DNA from: Cladorhizidae sp. MBARI D1340-BT2
Taxonomy: Eukaryota; Porifera; Demospongiae; Poecilosclerida; Cladorhizidae
Direction: 5' to 3'
Length of the DNA: 64,000 bases
Assembly (NCBI GenBank): GCA_028752905.1
Contig: JAQNBH010000004.1
Span: 38,372,336 to 38,436,335 of the forward strand
Shown here: in pieces, positions 13,501 through 25,500 of the stretch
How the letters are laid out: each line of letters opens with the position of its first letter
How positions within the stretch are numbered: the stretch's first letter is position 1
Program-made: the position numbers and the translations under genes
Notes under the pieces: model-generated
Database searches by the model: none
Told to the model about the DNA's origin: nothing
The model's input: only the letters and a program-made list of their open reading frames with translations

Positions 13501-16500
13501 ATATTACAGGCAGTTTATACCCAACTTTGCAGAGACAACATTTCTGTAAAGAGAGTTAAACAAGAAAGAAGCCCCGAAAATATAAGTATGGTCAGATGAC
13601 ATGGAACGGGAATTTCAATGGCTTTGAGAGAAGTTAATGACAACCACTGTTGAACAGTTCCCAACATGGATTGACCATTCTGTTCACAGATGCCTAGTGG
13701 GCGTAATTTCAAGTAGATGCCAATGGACATGAGACCGGGCAGTAGCTGATTTCATGAAAGTTGCTGCTGCGAGAATGGCGATGCTCAGCTGTCAAACTGG
13801 AATGCCTAGCTGCAGTGAAACACTTGTGAGTATATATTGACCTCGCCCAGTTTAAGATTACCGATGCATTCAATATCTACTTAGGTTCAGGGAGGAGAAT
13901 AACCATTGGCTATTGTGTCTACAACCTTGCAACTAACAATGACAAGAAAAAACAAATGGGAGTGCAGATGGAATCAGCCTGCAAGCATGCCCTGCAGATG
14001 ACCGACCGGCATTGATCTAGAATAAGTGGAAGATATCAGAGAGCTCTTCACCCTTATTCTGCCTATAGGACAACGTGACAGGCACAGACCTGTAATATCA
14101 AGCAGAGAGAGTTGAGACCATATTAAGTCATAAGGTGTGTTCACAATAATTATGACAAAAGTTAATCTGTTGCATATTTTCTGTCCTTCCAATCCAATTG
14201 CGCTGCTATTGTGAACCAGTAAAATTGACTATGGATCTAATCGTGGGAACGGATATTAAATGCATGAGCAGGATTTGATACAAATGTTGCATCCAATCTA
14301 TTGCATCAGACCAATCATAATCCTTGTAAATATCTCGTGTTGAACTTTAAACTCTTTCCATGACATTCCTTGAATTATTAAAGTGGTAAAGAGCTTTCCT
14401 AGCCTCTGACAGGTCTCAGCTAGATGCTATAGATTCCTTATGTTCAAAGAAAATGCCTGAAAGGAAGTGGCTATCCAGGTAACTAGCTAGCTTTTACCAG
14501 CTATAAAACTATTTCAGAGTGTAATTCCTCTTTCTGCGCTTCCTCCTGCTAGCCAATAGTAAAATCAAATCCAAATCTAGCTCAATGCTAGTACTGACAT
14601 CCATTGTATTAGTAGTTCAAAGTTCAAATGCAGTTGATTCAGCAGAAATATTGTGAGCCATGCAGCAGAACAGAATGGATTGCGCAATGCATGCAATGGA
14701 AACAGACTTAACAGAATGAATTGCCATCATATTGTGAACCACCTATAATTAGTACTTTAACACTCGAGCTGTTAATTATATGTTGTGTGGAGTATGAGTA
14801 TGAGTTTGGGCAGTTCTGTAGAGTACAGTGTGTGTTCATTTCTGTTGAGTTGGGTATGTTGAGTCAGAATTAATGACAATTATGAGCACTCAGGTCTTGG
14901 TGGTTTAGGCTTGACATGCATAAGGCAAGTTCAGTTGGACAGATAGCTTAGAGAGTACCCCACCAGTAGGTCACTGTCTAATGCTCATACGAATAAAATT
15001 CCCATCAAATTGTTTTGTTGAAATTCATCACCTAGATGGAGCAGCAAATATACATGCATATCAACACTTCTCAGAGAAATAGTATAAGTATGACTGTTTG
15101 CAATGACAATGAAATGGGCACTTAATAACTTCGTGTATACTGAACAACAAGAGGCTTAACAACCCGAGTTTTATGAGTTATGTAGCTAGTCTAAACAGTG
15201 GCTCCTAGATACTTAGTTAAAATTTCAGTGGACTTCCTTGTTCGGAGAAAACCTAGAGCAGTCCATAGCTACAGCTGTGGTTTGTATTTATAGCTTAAAG
15301 ACATGGAAGTGTTATACAGCTATTCACTTCTCTTATCTGTGTACTTCCTTCTTTGGACTAATCTTAGTCCAGTGCATCCCAGCTTGAGCTACAGCAGCTA
15401 TAGCCTTCTCACAGGCACTCAGCACTGTAGAAAGAAAAATATATTTGTGGTGGTACTCAGTGTTGCCCAAATCCCCCCCCCCCCAAAAGTGATGCCAGCT
15501 GTGTCATAGTAGTTTTCCTTATGTGAAATCCAGTCATTACATGGTCAATCCCTTAAAAAGTGACATAAAATGAGATTTCCTCCTTACAAAGAGCAAAAAT
15601 TACTTATAATGTTTCATTCTGTCTTATTTCTGGATATCTTGGCAAAAGGTGAGGCAATTCAAATTACAGTTGTCCAAAATGCAGGAAAAGCTCCAAAAAT
15701 GAGCTATTACAAATATATAAAATCACAATCATGGTTGGCTTTAAAATCAACACTTCATAATTACTTTTCTGGATCATCCCATGACATTCTATATAAACAG
15801 TGCTATCTGTGCAATTATTGATTATTTATAACAAATCTTACTAATATAGACATCCAGCAGTAGACCTTAACTAATCTAAGGCTAGCAAGAGTACCTATTT
15901 GCTGAATAGTCTATTAAAAGACTATTTGAATAGATAAATGGGAAAAATATAACTCCATTACAATAAATTTAATTTTGCTATATTTCCATTGTTCTGTTTG
16001 CTCCAAAAATGACATTCCATTTTTCTTGAATCGACATCAATGGTTTAGAGAAAAGCATGAGGCTAAGAGATTGATGTGTTTGAAAGAACATGCTCTATTC
16101 ATGGTTAATCATTTTTACCACTAATTTGACAAACATTGAAGGGCGGCTGGCACATGAATGAGAATGTGATAATGTTAATGACTTTAAGTACTAGTAGTCA
16201 AGAACGATTGTGTATTGTTCTACTTCTTTAGCCTCTGGATTAGCTTCTGCTCTAGCCTGTGAGTGAAGCAATGTTGATAGCAGGTACTTTTGGGATCAGG
16301 TAGTCCATTTTTATACTTAAATTACTTGTAAAGAGCCATAGCAAACTCAGGCTCAAACTGATGGAACAGAATATAGTTTGCTGTCATGGGATTTGCAAAC
16401 CCGTGCATTTGCTCTTTTAGTTATGCCTCATATGTTCATTCTCATAAATATTTCGTAAGATAATTTTTTCTACTGACAAATCCCAAGCTCAATAATGCAA

Positions 16501-19500
16501 GCTAGCAAGTTATAAGTTTCAACTAGTCTTGCTGAAACACATACTAGTATACTAGTAGGAGTCGTTCCCAAACATTCCACCTAATTTCAATCTTAGGTGG
16601 ATAACTAGTACACATAACTACAACTTAATTGTATTTTTTACGAGTTTAAATTTTTTTCATTATACTAAAAACTGCTTCGGCATAGTCGGAATTTACTTTG
16701 CTCACTGCTTCGGTAGAGTGTTATATAAATTTTTACATTATGAAAACAGTTATGGTACTAGATTATAAAATGCCAGATCCACTTCTGGGCCTGATCACCA
16801 TAAAACTGGTGCCTCTTCTCTGCATTTGTCGATACATTTTTGTGAGACAAACTTATCATCTGATGTACACATTGCTAGCTAAAGTTAGATTTAAATTGTC
16901 ATCTACAAATACAAGAATGCATAATATGCCTCACATGACCTCCCTTCTCCACCAGCTGAAGCCGCTCTCCATTGATAGAGGAATTGAGCATGAAACATAT
17001 TTGCAATAGTTTGAAATGAACATATTATATATACATTCAATGCATGCAAAAAATGGATTGCATTAACCTTCCTTTCAGCTTCTAAAATCATTGCTACTAT
17101 CTAACTTCTAGCAACTAGCTTCGGGCAAATACCATTACCCAATGTAGGAGAGTACCAGCTGATACCATAACTCTACTATTGCTATATACTAAATGACTCT
17201 GGTTATGTCTGGCACAATCATAGCTATCTATATCAGCCAGAAAACCACTATCTATCTAGCTATAGCTATTTATAGAACAAATACCTCCAGGCCTTCTCTT
17301 TCAACCTGATATCATGTTTTGATTTAGAAGAATACCTTTTCACAAGCAGGAGAGCTACTTAAAGCTATAGTGAATTTTTTCCCATCTACAAATTCCATAA
17401 TGTTTACTAGAAGCTGAACAGATGATGGTGCAGTTTATCATCTGGTAGATTCTAGCAATTTGATTGCAATGGAAATGACACAAGAATTGAAACAAATCCA
17501 TCTCATACTTGTTTAATTGCATTTCATGCTTCCAATATAAACAAAAACAGATTGATATTTGCAATGCATGTAACAGATTGCCTTGTGTCGCGAACTGACC
17601 TTGACTCATAATGATTTCAAATGGTGGTGTGTTCTAGTTATAGCATTTAAAATCTCTTAACGTGGTTGTGTGTATAATAATTATATAAACACATATTTAC
17701 TCATTGAAATTTACTCTCATATGTGGTTTTCATGTATATACACTTGAGAATGCTATGCACTAAACTAGATGCCAATTGGTGGTTTGTATCTGTGGTCTCA
17801 CTCAGTGGGGTTTAGACTAGAACAATGGCAGTTGTAGTAATATAGCTCATTAATTTTTAGTAGTTATAGCTTTCGCACAAAACTGGGGCGCTATTTTGAA
17901 AGAGCACTATACCGATAGGTAGCATGCCTAACCTAAGTCACTCTAGGTTGTTTTGTAAAAATCTAGTTGCTAATTGGTCATTTTTCAACTGTGGTCTTGT
18001 ATGCCAAAAACTAGACCAGTAGTAGCTGCTAGAACTAAAGCTATATGTAATAGCTAGAGTCTTTGTATGGAACCAGAGTGCTATATTGAAAGAGTACTAA
18101 TCTGGTAAGTACAGTGGATAACTTAAGTTCTGGTGTGTTATAGGCTTTGTTTATTCTAGTTTAAATGCAGGCAACTAGCAGCAGAGCTAGATATATTTCC
18201 CAATATATATATCTCATAGGGAACTTTCAAGAGTAGAAAAATTGATTTTATCCATAGGTAGCTAGTAGCTATAGCCTTTGCATGGAACATGAGCTATGTT
18301 GAAAGAGCACTATACTGGTAAGTGTCATGGCTATACCTAAATTCTGGTGCTTTTATAAACTTTGTTAGTTCTTGTTCTAGTATAGACATCCAGCAACAGA
18401 GCTAGATATATCTACACAGAGAACTCTCAAGAGTAGATAACTAGCATTAGTTTTACAAAAGCGTCTATTAGATAAGGATATGCTAGTTCAATAAGGCTTT
18501 AGGTAGAGTAGGGTACAAGCTTGGTAGAATATGGTATAAGCTTGGTAGAATAGACTAACATACTTACTGGGACTTTTGTCGGACATATATAACTCTTAGG
18601 CTCATTTGTAGGTCTTGTATTTAATACCAACACAGAATTAGCTATTTTCAGGAGTGGTTATATCATTTTGCAAATCATTTTGTTTCTTGTTTTTCTTGAA
18701 AAAAGCTTGGGTGTTACAGCTAAGGCATTCTTGAAATATTGTTCCCAGATTTTCTTCATTTTGTGTTATGTTATATTGCCTTACAAAATCTCAGACCTTT
18801 TTTCTTTGATTTCTGAGATATTCCAAGAGATCGCCATGAGGTACAAATTCAGTGATGAGACAGAGTGGCTCCTGTACAGTGACACACCCTACCATGTTGA
18901 CAATGTTGTTACAATGGCCCTCAGATATCTTCTTCATCATGTCCATCTCCACCAAGAAGTCACTCCTTTCTTTACTAGTGGCAGTGTCTGTAGAGAAACA
19001 CAAACAAGCACAAGAAAACAACAACAAAACAATGTTTTAGATATACATGCAGTAATAACTGCGTGGCATTAAAAACTGTTGGAAATAATAACACCAATGA
19101 CTATTTTGAACATACATGTTCTTGTACAGAATAAAAACATTTAAGTTATTTGTATAATCTACAGATGGAACTTCAATTATGTCCTAAATATTCCTAAACA
19201 TGAAAGCTTGAAGGAAGATGCCAAGCATTAGTAGAAATTGAAAACTATGAATTCAAAGTAAATTTATGTAAAATTGACCTATTTCTCAGATACTGTGACA
19301 TATTCTATATTGATTTGACTTTCTCTTTAAAATAGTTGTGGTAAAACCTCCAAAAAATTAACAAACAAATAATCTCATAACTCAGCTAAAAAACTCATAC
19401 TTATTTGCCTAAATGGTAGTGTTGGCTCCAAAAAAGGCTCCCAGTGCATCTTGAATCCTTTGATAAGGTAATAATCCATGAGACCAAAAAACTTAATAAA

Positions 19501-22500
19501 AAAGCAAATCTGAAAGTGTGAAATAACTTGAATCTAAAGTATCTGTCTATGCATCTATCTATATAACTTGTGGAACCAAAAAAATATGTAAAAAAACAAA
19601 CCAACCAATTATTATAGATGGAAGCAAAACATTTTATAAAAATATGTTATATATATTTTTAATTTTGTTATTACAAGTACATTGAGTTCACTAATCAAAA
19701 AAATTAATAAAATAAGAGTGAATCAATGCAGACCATCAAAAGTTTAATTAACTTTTACACTTAAAATGTCACCCATCAAACTATAATTATTATTGTATTT
19801 CCTTATAATGTTTGATGTGTATGATTTTGCATCATAAAGATTTATCTAATTGGCTGTTTTCTACATGGTAAGGTACAATTTGGTATCTTCTATATATAGG
19901 ATTATTTGTTTCTAAATATAAATATGTTTTGCTCTGTTGAGAAACCATTCCTCGACCACTGCTAAATTGAATGCATCTCAAATTGTGCTAATGTGAGAGA
20001 TAATAATAAAAAATCAATATCAGCGGCAATAACAAAATCATAATAATGACCTTTTAGAAGTTTAATGGCAATCGGTAGTCCAATTGTCTGCTTAAGCTTA
20101 GCACTGAGTTTCAGGTTCCTCAGAGGGCCTCGAATAGTACCCTTAAACACCATCCCAAAGGCACCTTCTTTTAAGTAGTTCTCAACTATGACCTCGGTGG
20201 TGGGTATCTAAATGGTAAAAGGTTGATATCGAGTTAACATTATATCATGGGAATATTATTATGTACTAAGGACAACTTGTTTCCCAGTAAATACTGATAA
20301 AGTGAGAGTACCTCTAATGCTACCTCCCCAGTCTAGCCACCATAAAACAAAAATTGAGATATTTAGCACCAAAATAATAACTAGTTGTACTGTCGTGAGT
20401 TTCAATAAAAATGTCCCCATCAACTAGATAAGAGATAAGTGGACTTTATTAACTCTATCATGGATATAACACATTCATACTCTTGCGGGGAACCATTGTG
20501 CCTGGACAATAGTGTTGTGCTGAAAAATAATCTTCTGATCACCTTCCCAACCCCCCATTTTCAGCCTAATGAGGCCATGAAATTAGATAGTTACCAGTAT
20601 GACCCTGATGTTTTAGATGGCTGGCACAACTAGCGAAGGATTAAAAAGAGATTATGGTGGCTATATGAATGAGGATGAAGATATATATATATATATATGT
20701 AATCTCCAGGACTAGGATGGCAAAGTGCAGCAAGATAGCTCATCACAACTACATTAAGTACTTGTTAGCTCACTTGTGGAGGGAAAAAAATCTAGCTAGT
20801 CGATGGTGCATTAGCCAATTCCTGACAGCTCCACAGACCCATCCTCATATCTCTGTCAATTCCTCCTATTCCTAATCCTGAAACTACTTCCTTCTCTCCA
20901 AACAGAAAATAAGAAGATATTTACACATAGTAGGAAAAATTACAGCTAGCTAGAATTTTTTTATGACTCCAGAGTACAGGGAACTGCAGGAATAAATGTG
21001 AATATCAGTGGAAAAGGGGCTTGTAGAATTATTTAGGAATTTCTTTATTTCTGCAGTGCAAAACAATATAAACTCTTGTGAATAATTCTAGGCACAACAA
21101 AAACTGGTAGCATATGAAACTTGAATGACCATCCATAATGCAAGAAATAATGACTGGATATGCAACCCAATCAGAAGAGCATTGATGCCTATTAACCACC
21201 AGCAATGCATTTAATCTTTTGGGGTATCCTTCACTGAAGTAACAAAATTACGTTCTAAAATTTAATTTAAAAATATCCATTTTTCTCCACCAACTTCAGC
21301 AGAATTGTCTGGAAGAAAATTTGAGCCACTGATAAAGTAAATGCACTTCACCGATGCAGTAAGCAACCAAACTGTTCAGGCGATGAGTTGTCAAGATTTG
21401 GCCATTCCTGGACAAATCATTGATGCCTTCCAAATTGGTATACACACCATCACTTGAAGGAAGTACTAATGTATTAATTTCTAGGGGAAACTGTCTTGGA
21501 TACAATATATGCCAAAAAAACATACCTGTTAGGGCATAAAAGCCTGGGTATAGGCCTGATCTAAAATTGAATATGTGTGCAACATCTATACACATGTATA
21601 TAATTATGATAGTAACCACAATCCTCTGCACTTATTAGAGTGTACTAATTATAGGTAAGAAGCACCAAAATAGACCATAGAAAGGTTTGATTCACAGGGT
21701 ATTCGTGCTAGTGAAATACCAGTGTGGTACATACCACATACCACACAGGGTTTCTTTCAGGACTTTACCCAAGGGGGGGGGGGGAATGAAGGTTTAAACA
21801 TAGAAGGGGGAGAGCAGGGCAGAATGCGCCTGCAAGCTCCATTTAGGGAGGTCTGTAGTCACTCTACCCAGGAATGTTTTGATTTTGAACTCGTAAAAAG
21901 GGCGATTTGGTTAATCTTGTGTGTTTGACTTATACTATGGAGTTCACTTAATTTAATTACTTCAATTCAGCCCCAGTGTTCTATTTTTAGATTTGCTGAT
22001 CATGTTGAAGGCATTTTGCTGACTTACAACCTAGAGGTTATATAGTTTTATTATTTAGTCAACTTCAGGGTATGGGATACCAAAAAATATCAACTTTGCA
22101 ATCTTCCCCCATTCTCTCTAGACATAATTATAATTCTGTCCTCAGATATTTGTTCATTCTGTGTATTTACTAATAATATGTTCAATGTCTCTGTAGGCCC
22201 ACTTTCTTAGATGGTACATGCAGCAACATGTGGTTGAGGGTTATAAGAGTGGATTTACTTAACTTGACTGTGGTAAATGCTAATAATATGACTTACTCAC
22301 CAAACAAGGTTACTAAGGTCCAGTTCATAGCCAGCAATAACACTGTAGCACCACTAAACATGTACCAATGGTCTAGATTTCAACTCTGCTACATCTGAGT
22401 TTAAAATCTGTCTAAGGAACTAGATATTGTCAAAACCAAGCACCTAACTAAAGCTAACTATGACACCATACAGTTTCTATAGTAACATGCTTGTCATAGC

Positions 22501-25500
22501 TAACTACCAATTTACCTTCAAGGTCTTAGAAATGCTCCTTTCTCCGATATTTAGTAACACAGTGCATGAGATGCTCTTCCCTAACTTATAATTTTTTTGT
22601 AAGTCACACATGAACACATCCAATGTTTATCCACACTCCAGGTAAGAGTTAAGCTTTCATTTAATCTAGAATTCACTCACTTAGTTCATCTTATAGATAA
22701 AATAATGTTCTCTTGCTATACCATGATACAATATTATTCAGTGATAATGTATACCTCCCAACAGTCGACCATGAGCTCCTTCCCCTTTACTCTGCCCTCA
22801 GAAATGAAGTAGGTGTTGGCATCATCTATCCAAAGCTTCATGCTCCCATTATCACCAGTTCCAGACTGTATAATTATGACAACAACAATTACTTTTATGT
22901 CAAACTTAATATTTATGGGTTCTAATCACATAGGCACAATTCACATCCTCTATTCTCCTAATCTTGATCCTCTTCTTATAATTATTATATCAAAACAACA
23001 CCATATTCTCAGCAGTTCATTATCCAATAATTGTTTAGCTTAGTGAAAGTTATAGGTATTTGACCAACCTTAGGGCCTTTGAATCTCATATCAAATGAAT
23101 TGCATGTCATAAGAATGGAAATACTCCCAGCTGTTTAAAGGTGGCCAAATTACAAAAATTAGCTTAGTTTGGTAGCTATTCTAACATGTTTATTCCCACA
23201 AAATACACTCTCTCTACCTTGATGGAGACCCTGAACTTGTACTGCTTATAACAGAAGATGCAGACAGCAACAACAATTAGTGTGAGTATAAGGGCAGTGA
23301 TGATGGATATAGGAATAGAAGTTCCTATTATCACAGGAAAGGAACTGTCTGTGGGCTCCATTGCAACTGCAATAAATACAGCATTGAAAATCATCACGAC
23401 TTGGATATGAAATGTGGTTTGTCAGCAAAAACAACATTAATTTTTTTCACTTCGTATATATTTAACCAGCATTTGTTTAAAATTGTGATCTTATTTTACA
23501 TTTATTTTATATTCAATCTGGAGTGCAAAAAATGTCTCTACCAACAATGGTTGATGTAGCATTGGTATTGATAAACATTGTGGTCAACTGTAGGTTGTTT
23601 AGCAACACACCATAGACAATATTTAATTGATTTCAATAACTTTTTGGCTGAATATGGATATTTTACTGGAAATTTCAAAAGATAATGTGAATAATATAAC
23701 TCACAATTATTTGTACCAACTCAATATTATTGAAATACCCACTATATCAGTAAGCTATATTGTGCTATTTTATGTTGAAATTGTTGCTGTTTTTACTGAA
23801 TAAAATTTAGCAAGGTGATACAAGACAATATTAAACGGTACAAGAAATAGAAAAAGCCAAAAACAAAAAGAATCAATTATTGTAGCATACTGAAGATCAT
23901 ATTAGAGTTCATGTAGTATGAAGTGATTGGTTAGGGGCAAAACAAATCAAAGAGTCAAATAGTACCGCAGAGTAAAGTATGTAGTGCAAATACAACCACA
24001 CAGCTAGTTTCCTACTAAATAGATAGTTAGCTAGCTAGCTAGAGTCTGCAAGGACATTGGTAAATGCTATTTTGTTCTTTGTGAGGAAAAAGGTATTCTA
24101 TGCTATCTTATTAGTATAGCTATTTACTAACCTGTGAACTCTTGTTCCTTTTCTTCACCATCAACATAGTCATTATCTCGATTGCTAGGGAAGTCAACAC
24201 AACTATCTCTGGCCTGGCAAAAAATGGGCAGAGAATCCATGATTTAACTCAGAGCTGCTAGCTCGTCTGGGTCTCTAGTATTTTGTCCTGGTAGACAAAC
24301 AATATTTGTCCTTCCTAGTCACCATTTTCAACTACAGTGAGACCAAAATCATTGCCATACAGTATCTTCAATATATCTTACATATTTAGACCAGAATCCA
24401 TTGTTCTTATTCAATCATTGGCTGCTGTGCCCGAGTTTAGGTATTAAATACTAGCTACTTAGCAAAAATATGAAATAAATGTGCGATTAGTGGGCTAAAT
24501 GAAGTGAGATAGAGAAAGAAAAATTATGCCAAATGCTGTTTACTTGCTAGGCAAGTGATCGATCAATAATGCTGAATTCATAGAGCCCTAGAGTGAGAGG
24601 GCACTCATGACTCTATTTACTTCATCACATTAATTTTTTTTAAAGTTTAGGTACAAAATAATGTGTGCTGGCTACTTTTAATTTAATATTCTATAGGTGA
24701 AGGTTAAGTTCCACTGATTCTAATTACATTCTTTATGATACCTATTTGAATGCTGATATTTTTTTGTACCAAGACTAGATATTAAACTGCTCACAATGAG
24801 TTCTAGTCTTGTTGCCAGTAATATATATATATACATATGCACAGTTATACATTTCTCTACAAATATTAACTCACGATTCTGGTCTGTTTGTAGTGGCTTA
24901 GACTGTTGGCTGTGGTTACTGCATCCAAACGCATTACAGGCGATGACTCTCAAGGTGTACCAAGTGGATGGTAGCACATTATTGAGAGTGAACATATATG
25001 TATCTTCCATGATGGTTACATCATCAACTGAGAGGCTTGCCATTTGACTAAAGTCAGAGCTTGTGATGACATTTCTTATGTAAATGATGAACCTTAGAAC
25101 TGGAGCTTCTTCAACAAAAGTCAAAATCCATGTCAGTGAAATTGAGTGAGGCCCAGAAGAAGATGCGGTGATATTAACTGGAGGATCAGGACGTTCTAGA
25201 GAAGAATGAGCAATATTTCATCCATGTGTATTTTAAGTACCTCACACACTCACATCGTGCAATGTGTTTATTGTCCTTTTCCTGAGAAAAATCTGAAAAT
25301 GGTGTAATTTTTGCGGCAACAATAAATCTTTCCTCTTTGGATGTTTAATTACTTCTCAGTGGAATGATTAGAAAAAATTTGTAAAATTCTCTGTATACAA
25401 GCATTGGCTATCATAGATCGACAAATTGGACAGAATAAAAGCTTTTTATAAGTATTGTAGATACATGTTTACTCTGTCTAGTTCCTGAAGTATATAACTG

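Larger units (their letters stand above)
11788..14990 (+). mobile_element. Decayed Ty3/gypsy element with LTR-like direct repeats
   Basis: Two related stretches flank a gypsy pol remnant. The first starts TGACAAGCA at 11788 and the second TGACAGGCA at 14076. Both go on through similar blocks (ATCAAACAGAGAG / ATCAAGCAGAGAG, AACACTAGAACCGAG / AACACTCGAG, and AGGCAAGT plus AGTTGGACAGA). The second copy is split by the 612-bp element at 14133. The internal region holds degraded integrase C-terminus, RT and RNase H. The LTR ends are not exact. Confidence 0.6.

Noticed and set aside
15570..15821. 83-codon plus-strand frame as a transposase piece
   Set aside because: No conserved motif could be pointed to; the nearby C run alone is not evidence of a transposon end.
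18668..19072. 134-codon plus-strand open frame
   Set aside because: It lies antisense to the kinase alpha-C/alpha-D exon and has no family match; it is a shadow of the real exon.
24132..24213. Alternative hydrophobic reading of the linker exon as a second membrane span
   Set aside because: The frame that gives a hydrophobic segment does not fit the phases of FN3 and the TM exon.
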